A stretch of 64,000 bases of DNA. Origin: CALJFL01 sp963669435. Lineage in GTDB: Bacteria > Pseudomonadota > Gammaproteobacteria > Pseudomonadales > Halieaceae. The position numbers and the translations under genes are program-made. The notes under the pieces were generated by a model, which saw nothing but the letters and a program-made list of their open reading frames with translations, was not told where the DNA came from and searched no databases. Numbering within the stretch: the stretch's first letter is position 1; every line of letters starts with the position of its first letter. Where the stretch lies: the NCBI GenBank assembly GCA_963669435.1, contig OY770025.1:3100001-3164000 (forward strand), written 5' to 3'. This document shows, in pieces, positions 51,326-59,486 of this stretch.

Positions 51326-51331
51326 TATAAT
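51326..51331 (+). promoter_or_regulatory. Perfect -10 box of the DDN-type gene
   Basis: TATAAT lies 46 bases before the ATG at 51377; only a weak -35 (TGGCAT at 51301) is visible upstream. It lies inside the longest possible AraC reading frame, which helps set that gene's real start. Confidence 0.5.
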
Positions 51332-51376
51332 CCTCGTGACACGTAGGGTGTTTCTTTTGGGGCGGGAGACGTGTAT

Positions 51377-51838
51377 ATGGCCGATCAGCAAGACAGTAAG
51401 TCATCGAAGGGCGGTGCCAATACCCCTCCGCGTTGGGTCTTGAAAGCCTATACGCGCCTCAATGTGCTGGTTTACCGTCTCTCGGGTGGTCGCCTGATGA
51501 ACGGGTTTTCGGGTATGCCGATAGTGCTGGTCAAAATGACGGGCGCCAGATCAGGTAAGCAGATAACCATTCCGTTGATGTATGTCCCCCATGAGGACGG
51601 GTTCATTCTGGTGGCTTCACAGGGTGGCGCGCCGAAAAATCCGGTTTGGTACAACAACCTGGTGAAACATCCCCAGGTAGAGATAACCTATCGCGGCGCA
51701 ACCCGAGCCCTCACTGCCAGCCAGATAAGCGATGAGGAAAAAGCACAGCTCTGGCCGATCTGCGTGGAATATTACGCGCCGTACCAGGATTACCAGGACG
51801 CTACCGACAGAAACATTCCGGTATTTCTCTGCCAGTAA
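51377..51838 (+). CDS. Deazaflavin (F420)-dependent nitroreductase (DDN) family protein
   Basis: A 153-residue split beta-barrel protein of the DUF385/DDN family. The core reads LSGGRLMNGFSGMPIVLVKMTGARSGK, IPLMYVPHEDGFILVASQGGAPKNPVWYNNLVKHP, typical of the family. In mycobacteria these proteins use coenzyme F420; in gammaproteobacteria the cofactor is unsettled. ATG 51377 has GGGAG eight bases upstream, while a GTG two codons earlier is too close. It ends shortly before a convergent hydrolase gene. Confidence 0.85.
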   Translation: MADQQDSKSSKGGANTPPRWVLKAYTRLNVLVYRLSGGRLMNGFSGMPIVLVKMTGARSGKQITIPLMYVPHEDGFILVASQGGAPKNPVWYNNLVKHPQVEITYRGATRALTASQISDEEKAQLWPICVEYYAPYQDYQDATDRNIPVFLCQ

Positions 51839-51876
51839 GTAAGTGTTACCTGTGCAGGGTTAGCCTTGGCTTTAAC

Positions 51877-52776
51877 TCAGCCAACGACCTTGTCCAGCCA
51901 GGCGATGATATCGGCGGTTACCTCGTCACGGTTGATTTCATTGAGCATTTCGTGACGGCCCTGGGCATAGTAGGCGGTGTCAATGTTGGTGACGCCACCG
52001 GCCCGCCAGCGGGACTCCAGCAGGTGTAACAGTTCCAGGTTGCCATTGATTGGGTCCGCGTCTCCCGCCACCAACAGCACTGGCAAGTCGTTGCGAATAT
52101 TCGCAATGGCTGCGTCGTCGCCGTGCAAGGCGGCGGACTCAAACATGGTTTCTGCTGATTCTGCCTGCAGGTCGAAACCACACAGTGGGCTGGCGATGTA
52201 CTTGTCGACTTCCGCTTCGTCCCGTGACAGCCAGTCAAAGGGTGTTCTTGCTGGTTCAAATGCGGCATTGAAGGCAGACAACTCCACGTCGCCGCCGTCT
52301 TCGCCTGCTTGCTCCGCTTCTTCGGCCATTGCTGCGGCCATCACGTCCAGGCTGGACGAACCCGACAGAATAACCGCATCTATATCTGTGGAGTGCTCCA
52401 GACATAGCCGCTGTGAGGCAAAGGAACCCATTGAATGTCCGAACAGTATGGTTTTAAGGTCCGGGTGTTTGGTTTTGACATCGTTTAGCAGCGTATACAG
52501 GTCCTGGCACAGGCCAAGCCAACCGCCTTTACCAAAAGTGCCCAGGCCTTCCGCGTCCACCGAATTGGCGTGTCCCCGGTGGTCGATTGCATAGGTCTCA
52601 AAACCGGCAGCACTCAGTGCCTGGGCGAACCGGTCATAACGCAGCCCGTATTCCGCCAGCCCGTGGGCAATCAATACCGCCCCTCGGGCGAGGCTGGTTG
52701 CGGCCCAATAGTAGGCGTGGATCGTGAGGCCATCGGCCCTGGATGCAAAGGTAAATTCCTGCGAGCTAACTGACAT
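51877..52776 (-). CDS. Alpha/beta hydrolase, monoacylglycerol-lipase/lysophospholipase-like (S33)
   Basis: A 299-residue cytosolic hydrolase. The nucleophile elbow GHSMGS (about residue 116) carries the serine, HGLAEYGLRYDRFA and YAIDHRGHANS are the MAGL-type landmarks, VAGDADPINGN holds the aspartate and GRHEMLNE the histidine. It probably cleaves monoglycerides or lysophospholipids. It is alone, convergent with the DDN-type gene. Confidence 0.9.
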   Translation of the reverse strand: MSVSSQEFTFASRADGLTIHAYYWAATSLARGAVLIAHGLAEYGLRYDRFAQALSAAGFETYAIDHRGHANSVDAEGLGTFGKGGWLGLCQDLYTLLNDVKTKHPDLKTILFGHSMGSFASQRLCLEHSTDIDAVILSGSSSLDVMAAAMAEEAEQAGEDGGDVELSAFNAAFEPARTPFDWLSRDEAEVDKYIASPLCGFDLQAESAETMFESAALHGDDAAIANIRNDLPVLLVAGDADPINGNLELLHLLESRWRAGGVTNIDTAYYAQGRHEMLNEINRDEVTADIIAWLDKVVG

Positions 52777-52903
52777 AGCGGGTTCCCATAGAAGCTAAAG
52801 AGGAGCGGGCGGAGAAGACGGCACTCTACATGATTTGACGCAAATATACTGCCGCCGCAGATGGGACAAAAGGGTTTCTGCAAACTACCGCGGTCCTCAC
52901 GGT

Positions 52904-53467
52904 CTAGCCGAGGATATCCTCGGGGCGATCCACATCGCGCAGTATGCCGCTATCCTGGACTGACACTTCCATCACCGCGGCGGCATTGTCTTGTACCACC
53001 GTGCGTGCACCGCGATCCCCAGTGAGTCCTCCAAGTTGTGAAAAAAACTCCCGGCCAAAACCCACCGGGTGGCCCCGTTGTTGCTGATACGTAGGTATGC
53101 AGATGCTATTGGGCTGCGTCTGTGCAGCTACGGCATTGTAGGTGGATGCCTTGATCCAGGGCATATCGGCGAGCGCGATTAGTACACCGTCCCACCCCGG
53201 TAGCTTTCCAATACCCTCCGCCAGGGATGCACCCATACCCTGCGAAGCGGTATGACATTTCACGCAATGAATTTGCGCGGCTGAGAGTTTTTCTTCCAGC
53301 GCTGTGTCACGTTCTCGCAAACACACCAGCAGGGGTAAGCTGCTAAGCGTAATATTCTTCAGGGTAAAGTCCAGCAGGGTCCTGCCTTCCTGGAACAGGC
53401 TGAGCCGCTTGTCGCTGACAAAGCGTTTACTGCTACCTGCCGCCAGCAGCAAGATGCCGGTGGTCAC
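52904..53467 (-). CDS. MobA-like molybdenum cofactor nucleotidyltransferase (MocA type)
   Basis: A 187-residue nucleotidyltransferase. LLLAAGSSKRFVSDKRL is the NTP-binding loop, LIALADMPWIKASTYN the metal-binding Asp region, and RGHPVGFGREFFSQL the family's conserved core. MocA proteins attach CMP to molybdopterin for xanthine-dehydrogenase-type enzymes. The ATG overlaps the XdhC stop (ATGA), consistent with a joint role in enzyme maturation. Confidence 0.87.
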   Translation of the reverse strand: MTTGILLLAAGSSKRFVSDKRLSLFQEGRTLLDFTLKNITLSSLPLLVCLRERDTALEEKLSAAQIHCVKCHTASQGMGASLAEGIGKLPGWDGVLIALADMPWIKASTYNAVAAQTQPNSICIPTYQQQRGHPVGFGREFFSQLGGLTGDRGARTVVQDNAAAVMEVSVQDSGILRDVDRPEDILG

Positions 53468-54417
53468 GTAACCGGCCTGCGCTGCAGTTCTATCAATTGT
53501 GCCATGATGGCGATGGCGATTTCATGGGGTGTTTTACTGCCGATATCCAGTCCAACCGGGGCGTGTAGCCGATCGATCTGATCCCGCGGGATCTCCAGTT
53601 GTTGCAGGCGTTCCAGCCGCGCATTGGTGGTGCGTATCGATCCCAGCGCGCCAACGTACCAGGCCTCGGTCCCCAGGGCTTCCATCAATGCCATGTCATC
53701 GATACGTGGGTCGTGGGTGAGGGTGATAATCACTGAGCGTTTATCTGCAGCCTGCTGGCGGATAACGTCGTCGGGCATGCCCTGCACGCGGGGCACCTCG
53801 GGTCCATCCCATTGATCGAGCATCGCCTGGCGGGTGTCGGTTACTATCACTTCGTAATCCATGGCCAGTGCCAGCTCGGACAGGCTCTGAGCCAGCTGGC
53901 CGGCGCCCACCAATATCATTCGCATGCGCGGGCCAAAAGATTGATGGAGTATGCCTCGTTCGATGCTCAGAGGGGTGAAGGCGTCTTTTTCCCGTAACGT
54001 GGTCTCACCGGTTTCCAGTGCCACCTCACGCTCAATACACCGCCTCTCTGCCAGTGCGGACAGCACCTGCTCCAGCCAATCACAGTCCGCTCCGACCAGC
54101 GCTTGCAGCAGGATGGTGAGTCTCCCACCGCAGGGTAGGCCCAGACGCTCGTTTTCCTCCGGGCTGACACCGTATTCCTGCAGGTGTACCCGCTTGCTAT
54201 CGAATTCTCCGGCCCGGAGTCGTTCCAGCAGGTCTTCCTCGACACAGCCACCCGATACGGAGCCTACTTGTTGGCCCTCGGTGGAGGCCACCAGCATCGA
54301 GCCCACCGGACGTGGAGAGGACCCAGTGGCGGCGACGATGGTGCACAACCAGGAGGGGGTGTCAGAACGACACCAGCGTTGGGCTTGCTGCAGTACTTCG
54401 AAATCTTGTGTGCGCAC
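53464..54417 (-). CDS. xdhC: XdhC/CoxI-family molybdoenzyme maturation protein
   Basis: A 317-residue protein. The N-terminal XdhC-CoxI domain begins with WLCTIVAATGSSPRPVGSMLV and has GSVSGGCVEEDLLE and LPCGGRLTILL; the C-terminal Rossmann domain starts MILVGAGQLAQSLSELALAMDYEVIV and includes ITLTHDPRIDDMALMEAL and YVGALGSIRT. XdhC proteins insert sulfurated Moco into xanthine-dehydrogenase-like enzymes. The target hydroxylase is not in this window. First gene of a two-gene operon. Confidence 0.92.
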   Translation of the reverse strand: MRTQDFEVLQQAQRWCRSDTPSWLCTIVAATGSSPRPVGSMLVASTEGQQVGSVSGGCVEEDLLERLRAGEFDSKRVHLQEYGVSPEENERLGLPCGGRLTILLQALVGADCDWLEQVLSALAERRCIEREVALETGETTLREKDAFTPLSIERGILHQSFGPRMRMILVGAGQLAQSLSELALAMDYEVIVTDTRQAMLDQWDGPEVPRVQGMPDDVIRQQAADKRSVIITLTHDPRIDDMALMEALGTEAWYVGALGSIRTTNARLERLQQLEIPRDQIDRLHAPVGLDIGSKTPHEIAIAIMAQLIELQRRPVT

Positions 54418-54639
54418 GGAATGCTATTCGGCCTTTGCGGGTCTGATCGCGTGGCCGCTATAATGCCGCCTTTCCCGATGAAGTAACAGCCTCAACCGCG
54501 TTGCTTTGGTAGTGGGGTCGAGTGGCTCCAGGTTGGTTAGTTGCAGGTGCCTCCTGCTCGAAGTGAGTATGGGAAATGGCTGCGATGTCCATCTCTCTGG
54601 GGTGCCATAATTCAAAACACAAGTTGGAGATTAGTCACA

Positions 54640-55761
54640 GTGAGTGGAGATCAGTCAATTCAGCGCACCGTCCTGCACGGGCTGCACCTGGAGTTGGGTG
54701 CCCGCATGGTGCCCTTTGCCGGGTACGAAATGCCGGTCCAGTATCCACCGGGGATTATAAAGGAGCACCTGCACACCCGCGCGGCTGCGGGCCTGTTTGA
54801 TGTCAGTCACATGGGGCAGGTGGTAGTCCGCGGGGAGAATGCGGCGCAAGAGCTGGAGAAACTTATTCCCGTCGACATCGAATCCCTCGGTATCAACAAG
54901 CAGGTATACGGTGTATTGCTGAATGCCCAGGGAGGCATATTGGACGACCTGATCATCTGTCGCTGGGCTGAGGATGAATTTTTCCTGGTGGTTAATGCAG
55001 ATTGCAAGGAGCAGGACGTTGCGCATATGCAGGAACACCTGGCGGGATGTGAGATTGATGTGCTGGCAGACCAGGCGCTCATTGCGCTGCAGGGTCCACG
55101 GGCCGCCGAGGTCTTGGGCGATCTGGCACCTGCGGTAAATGATCTTGTTTTTATGACCGGTGTGCGCACGGAGATAGATGGGATTTCCTGTTACATCACC
55201 CGCTCGGGTTATACCGGCGAGGACGGATTCGAGATCTCCGTTCCCGATTGCGCGGCGGTATCGCTCGCCAGGGCACTGCTCACATCCGAACTCGTCGAGC
55301 CCATTGGTCTAGGTGCCAGGGATACACTGCGGCTGGAAGCGGGCCTGTGTTTGTATGGCCACGATATGAACACCGACACCACGCCTATCGAAGCTGGCTT
55401 GATTTGGTCCATCAGCAAGAGTCGCCGCGAGGGCGGTGAGAAGGCTGGTGGATTTCCCGGTGAGGCAACGGTGTTTGCACAAATTCGTGACGGCGTTGCG
55501 CGCAAACGTGTGGGCTTTGTGGTCGATGGCCGTGCGCCGGTACGTGAAGGTGCTGAGATCAAGGATACCGATGGCAACGTTGTTGGCGGTGTCACCAGTG
55601 GTGGTTATGCACCCAGCCTGGAATCACCCGTGGGCATGGCCTATGTCGACGCTGAAGTAAGTGCACCGGATACTGCGCTATTTGCTGATGTGCGGGGGAG
55701 GAATATACCCGTGGTTGTCAGCAAAATGCCGCTGGTGCCACAGCGATACCACCGAGGTTAG
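54640..55761 (+). CDS. gcvT: Glycine cleavage system T protein (aminomethyltransferase)
   Basis: A 373-residue folate-dependent aminomethyltransferase, the usual length for GcvT. It has GARMVPFAGYEMPVQYPPGI at the start of the folate domain, FDVSHMGQVVVRG, GILDDLIICRW (catalytic Asp), TRSGYTGEDGFEIS, DTLRLEAGLCLYGHDM and the C-terminal barrel. GTG 54640 is taken as start, with GGAG upstream; the frame extends to 54541 without family similarity. No gcvH or gcvP follows, so the system is split on the chromosome. Confidence 0.93.
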   Translation: MSGDQSIQRTVLHGLHLELGARMVPFAGYEMPVQYPPGIIKEHLHTRAAAGLFDVSHMGQVVVRGENAAQELEKLIPVDIESLGINKQVYGVLLNAQGGILDDLIICRWAEDEFFLVVNADCKEQDVAHMQEHLAGCEIDVLADQALIALQGPRAAEVLGDLAPAVNDLVFMTGVRTEIDGISCYITRSGYTGEDGFEISVPDCAAVSLARALLTSELVEPIGLGARDTLRLEAGLCLYGHDMNTDTTPIEAGLIWSISKSRREGGEKAGGFPGEATVFAQIRDGVARKRVGFVVDGRAPVREGAEIKDTDGNVVGGVTSGGYAPSLESPVGMAYVDAEVSAPDTALFADVRGRNIPVVVSKMPLVPQRYHRG

Positions 55762-55779
55762 AACTACCGCTCACACTGG

Positions 55780-56382
55780 CTAGCTGTTGCCGGTCAGTAC
55801 GGGGTACAGCGAGGCCACCAACAATCCCGCCATCAGGGCGTTAAACGTTCTCAGGCGTTTTACGCTGGTGAGGAAGCGGCTGATCTGTTGCCCCATTACC
55901 GTCCAGGTGCAGATGCAGGGCAGATTGATCAGTCCGAATACCAGGGCGACGATCGCAATCGCCTCCAGAGACCTTGAGGGTGAATACACCGCTGTGGCGG
56001 TTAACGCCATGGTCCACGCCTTGGGGTTGACCCACTGGAAGGCGGCAGCCTGCAAAAAGCTGAACGGTTTTTTTGTCTTTCCTTCTACCCTCGGGGCCTC
56101 GGCCGCCGTAAGAATCTTGAAGGCCAGGAACAACAGGTAGCCAATGCTGAAGTACTTCAGCACCTGGTAGCTGGCTGGGTAGCGATCGAAAAGCTGGGTA
56201 ATACCTGTACCGACCAACAACACCATTACTGAAAAGCCAATGGTCACACCGGCCATGTGTGGCAGTGTCGGGCGAATGCCAAAATTTGCGCCGGACGCCA
56301 TCAGCATAAGGTTGTTCGGCCCGGGGGTAATGGATGCCACGAAGGCGAAGGCAGCGAGGGCGGTAATTATTTCGTAACTCAT
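55780..56382 (-). CDS. LysE/RhtB-family amino acid exporter
   Basis: A 200-residue inner-membrane exporter with six helices. The first helix carries the signature ASITPGPNNLMLMASG, and AFKILTAAEAPR plus FQWVNPKAWTMALTATAVY are also typical. ATG 56382 gives the family's normal length; the frame continues upstream to 56685 but that part has no similarity and crosses the promoter of the divergent Lrp gene. The Lrp protein is probably its regulator, as with many LysE-Lrp/ArgP pairs. Confidence 0.92.
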   Translation of the reverse strand: MSYEIITALAAFAFVASITPGPNNLMLMASGANFGIRPTLPHMAGVTIGFSVMVLLVGTGITQLFDRYPASYQVLKYFSIGYLLFLAFKILTAAEAPRVEGKTKKPFSFLQAAAFQWVNPKAWTMALTATAVYSPSRSLEAIAIVALVFGLINLPCICTWTVMGQQISRFLTSVKRLRTFNALMAGLLVASLYPVLTGNS

Positions 56383-56399
56383 GTCGCAATTATGCGACA
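56382..56399. promoter_or_regulatory. Inverted repeat over the exporter start
   Basis: TGTCGCA (56382-56388) and TGCGACA (56393-56399) form a perfect 7-bp dyad with a 4-nt spacer that overlaps the exporter's start codon. The rest of the 72-bp gap is very AT-rich, as for Lrp sites. The dyad may be an Lrp site or an mRNA hairpin. Confidence 0.5.
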
Positions 56400-56454
56400 G
56401 TTTTGACAGAATATGTTTGCATAATATTCCGATATATATTCTATAGTGCAATAT

Positions 56455-56907
56455 ATGATCAAGATAGACGCTATAAACAAAAATATATTGCGAAATCTTT
56501 CTGCAGACGGTCGCATGACTAACACCGACCTGGCAGATGCAGTGGGGCTCTCTCCGTCGGCATGTCTGCGTCGCGTACAGGAACTGGAGCGCAGCGGTGT
56601 CATTGCAGGATACCGTGCGGTTATTGATCCAGGTGCGATTGGTACAGGCTTTACCGCCTATGTCGCTGTCGGGCTGTCTTCCCACACCAAGGCCTCTCAG
56701 CGTGCCTTTGAGCGATCAATAACCCGTTCCCCCGAGGTTCGCGAATGTCACAATATCACTGGATCCTACGAATACATGCTGCGCGTGGAGGTCAGTGATA
56801 TCGCCGCCTACAAGGTGTTCCATACGGATGTACTGGGAACCCTCGAACAAGTGAGTTCCATCACCTCGTTCGTGGTCATGGAATCTCCCAAGGATGAGCG
56901 CGCGTAA
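56455..56907 (+). CDS. Lrp/AsnC-family transcriptional regulator
   Basis: A 150-residue Lrp protein: helix-turn-helix in residues 1-60 (INKNILRNLSADGRMTNTDLADAVGLSPSACLRRVQEL in two stretches) and a RAM ligand domain beginning GFTAYVAVGL and containing VRECHNITGSYEYMLRVEV. ATG 56455 and GTG 56446 are both possible starts. It is divergent from the LysE-type exporter, which is the likely target and would be induced by an amino acid. Confidence 0.93.
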   Translation: MIKIDAINKNILRNLSADGRMTNTDLADAVGLSPSACLRRVQELERSGVIAGYRAVIDPGAIGTGFTAYVAVGLSSHTKASQRAFERSITRSPEVRECHNITGSYEYMLRVEVSDIAAYKVFHTDVLGTLEQVSSITSFVVMESPKDERA

Positions 56908-56973
56908 CAACAGTCAGTGGTTCTTGGTGTGTGAAGTATCCGGTGCCTGCCGGTTCGAGATTTGTTTTGGTAA

Positions 56974-57936
56974 ATGGGGGATGATTTGAACATCGAAGTT
57001 GGCCTAACCGCCTGGACGTCGCGCGAGGGGTGGCGCGCCGGGACATTGAGCGAACAAGCTGCTTGGGCCGAGGCCGCTGGCTTTCATTCCCTGTGGCTGC
57101 CGGAAAATCACTTCACGGATAACCGGGCTGTCCCTGCGCCCATGTTGCTGCTGGCGGCCGCGGCGGCGGGCAGTGAACGCATAAAACTGGGTACCACCTC
57201 GGTACTGCTGCCCATACGCAATCCGATTTTGGTGGCGGAAGAGGTTGCTGTACTCGACCATCTCTCGAATGGTCGCCTGATTGTTGGCCTGGGGCGCGGG
57301 CTGGGGGAGGATTTGTTTCGCGCCTTCGGGTTTCCGCAAAAAGAAAAGCGCCAACGTTTTAGGGAGAACTTCTATGCGTTCCTGGCGGCTTTGTGCGGTG
57401 AGCCAGTCACGTCCAGTTCAGTCACTGCCGAATCCTCGAAACATCGGGAACTGGTCTTGAAGCCAACACCGTTGCAGCAACCGCATCCGCCCATATGGCT
57501 GGCTGCCTTCGGTCCATTGGCCCTCAAGCAGGCTGGCACCCTCGGACTGCCGTACCTGGCCTCACCACTGGAATCTCTCACAGTGCTAACGAAAAACTAC
57601 AGCCTTCATCGTCAGGCTATCGCAGAGGCGGAGAAACCCCCGGTGGCAGCGGTTCCGGTGATGCGCAATGTCTTTGTCGCCGATTCTGCAAGTCTGCGAA
57701 AAGTCGCTGCCGAGGCGTTGCAGGCATCATTGCCGCCTAAACTGGGTGATAAATCAGGTGAAGTGGATGACTGGGCTATCGTCGGTGATCGACAAGCCGT
57801 ACGCGACCGCCTGCAGCAATATCGCGATGAACTGGGTCTGACCCACCTTATTGCCCGCGGCAGGGTGCCGACTATCGAGCATAGTGAGCAGGAGCGCAGC
57901 CTGATCGATTTAATTGACATAGCAGCGGGCCTCTAG
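56974..57936 (+). CDS. Luciferase-like (LLM) flavin-dependent oxidoreductase
   Basis: A 320-residue TIM-barrel protein of the luciferase-like superfamily. FHSLWLPENHFTD near residue 33, RIKLGTTSVLLPIRNPILVAEEVAVLDHLSNGR, VGLGRGLGEDLFRAFGF and PIWLAAFGPLALKQAGTLG are family landmarks in order. It is distinct from the TIGR03619-like protein at 35.6 kb. Cofactor (FMN or F420) and substrate are unknown; it is alone between the Lrp gene and the M48 protease. Confidence 0.86.
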   Translation: MGDDLNIEVGLTAWTSREGWRAGTLSEQAAWAEAAGFHSLWLPENHFTDNRAVPAPMLLLAAAAAGSERIKLGTTSVLLPIRNPILVAEEVAVLDHLSNGRLIVGLGRGLGEDLFRAFGFPQKEKRQRFRENFYAFLAALCGEPVTSSSVTAESSKHRELVLKPTPLQQPHPPIWLAAFGPLALKQAGTLGLPYLASPLESLTVLTKNYSLHRQAIAEAEKPPVAAVPVMRNVFVADSASLRKVAAEALQASLPPKLGDKSGEVDDWAIVGDRQAVRDRLQQYRDELGLTHLIARGRVPTIEHSEQERSLIDLIDIAAGL

Positions 57937-57997
57937 GTGCGATGAATTGCGTTACACTTGTTGGACTTTGTTTCGTTACCCAATGGAATTAGCCTTT

Positions 57998-59473
57998 ATG
58001 GATGCACGGCTGGGATCAGCGCAGTTTATTTTTCTGCAAAGCTCGAGATTCATTGTTATTGCTTGCCTGTGTGGCTTGCTGGTCGGGTGCGCCACCGCCA
58101 TCATCACACCGGAGATCGAAGGCGAACTCGGCAGCGAGATGTCTGTGCAGGTTCGCGACCAGATCGGGCTTTACCATGACGACGAGTTACATGCCTATGT
58201 AAACGCGGTTGGGCAGCGCCTTGTGGTCGCCCTGGGGGAGACGCCTTACGCCTTCAGTTTTGCGGTTGTCGACCAGTTTGAGCCCAATGCCTTCGCCTCC
58301 CCGGGTGGCTATATCTATATATCGAGGGGGTTGTTGGCGCAGATGAATGACGAGGCAGAACTGGCTGGGGTGCTGGCTCACGAAATCAGTCACGTAACAC
58401 AGCGCCACCACGCCCAACAGATTGGCAGGAGTGTCGGTGCGGGCCTGTTCACGCTGCCTGGCAAGGCGGTCGGGGTGGTCAGTGAAAACCTGGGCAACAT
58501 CATCAACGCGCCGATCGAGGCGGCTGGTGAGGTCGTACTGGCATCCTACAGTCGCGGCCAGGAAAGCGAGGCGGACGCCTACGGTATGCGGCTGGCGGCA
58601 AGCGCGGGATACAACCCGGTGGCCCTGGCCGACGCACTGAGCGGTGTTGAGCGTACTGTCGAGGCATTAACCGGCGAGAAGCACAAAGCAAGTTTTTTTG
58701 ACAGCCACCCGACCACACCCACCCGGGTGGCCGATATCACTGCGGCCGCGGGTGATATTACGGTCATTAGTGGTCGGCCCCGACTAGCAGAACAGAGGGA
58801 TCTCTACGGCATGCTCGACGGGATGTGGGTCGGTGAGCAAAACCCGCAGCAGGGTTTGTTCTTTGGCCAGACATACCGCAATGCAGATTTTGATTTCAGC
58901 ATCACCTTTCCCGACAAGTGGAAGACCCTGAATACTCCCCGCTTCGTAGCCGCAGCACAGCCAGATGGTCGCGCGTACCTCGCCCTGGCGGGTAGCCCTG
59001 CCGAAGAAAGTATTGTCGAAATAGCCCAGGCCATGGAACAGAGCATGCGCGAAGAAGCGGGGATAGAGCCGGCGGAAAAACGCGCGCTCACTGTTGGTGG
59101 TTGGCCCGCCCAACTATTGCGTTATGACGATACCAGCGCCGAACAGACCGTGAGCCTGTACTACCTGTTGGTGCAGTCTCCAAAGGAGAAACTCATGCTG
59201 ATGGCAATGGGTTTCGAGGAGTTTCGCGATACCCTGGGAAATGCTGCATTGAGCTTGCGCCCGTTAAGCGAGATTGAGAAAGACAGCATGGGTGGTCTCC
59301 GACTACGTGTAGGCCAGGCCAACGCGGGGGAATCATTTTCCGCATTTAATGAGCGGGTTCAAAGCAAGTGGGCACTGCCGCTGGCGGCGTCAATCAATGG
59401 ACTGGCCACGACCACAGCTCCGGTTCAGGCGCGCCCGCTCAAGTACGCCCAAACTGAACGCTATTCACCCTGA
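57998..59473 (+). CDS. M48-family metalloprotease lipoprotein
   Basis: A 491-residue exported zinc protease. A hydrophobic signal ends in lipobox LVGC (Cys31 from this start; ATG 57983 is an alternative). The zinc site is HEISH (bases 58379-58393), with the third ligand in GQESEADAYGMRLAA, as in BepA/LoiP-like M48 enzymes. PNAFASPGGYIYISRGLL precedes the site. Beyond residue ~280 a second domain (FSITFPDKWKTLN) lacks catalytic signs. It likely degrades or assists misassembled envelope proteins. Confidence 0.92.
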   Translation: MDARLGSAQFIFLQSSRFIVIACLCGLLVGCATAIITPEIEGELGSEMSVQVRDQIGLYHDDELHAYVNAVGQRLVVALGETPYAFSFAVVDQFEPNAFASPGGYIYISRGLLAQMNDEAELAGVLAHEISHVTQRHHAQQIGRSVGAGLFTLPGKAVGVVSENLGNIINAPIEAAGEVVLASYSRGQESEADAYGMRLAASAGYNPVALADALSGVERTVEALTGEKHKASFFDSHPTTPTRVADITAAAGDITVISGRPRLAEQRDLYGMLDGMWVGEQNPQQGLFFGQTYRNADFDFSITFPDKWKTLNTPRFVAAAQPDGRAYLALAGSPAEESIVEIAQAMEQSMREEAGIEPAEKRALTVGGWPAQLLRYDDTSAEQTVSLYYLLVQSPKEKLMLMAMGFEEFRDTLGNAALSLRPLSEIEKDSMGGLRLRVGQANAGESFSAFNERVQSKWALPLAASINGLATTTAPVQARPLKYAQTERYSP

Positions 59474-59486
59474 TCGCAGTCGGTGC

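Noticed and set aside
54420..54639. Possible glycine riboswitch ahead of gcvT
   Set aside because: The conserved glycine-aptamer core sequences were not found in this 220-base leader.
55780..56685. Long form of the LysE exporter frame (301 residues)
   Set aside because: The first ~100 residues cross the divergent Lrp gene's start and have no similarity; the 200-residue form is standard.
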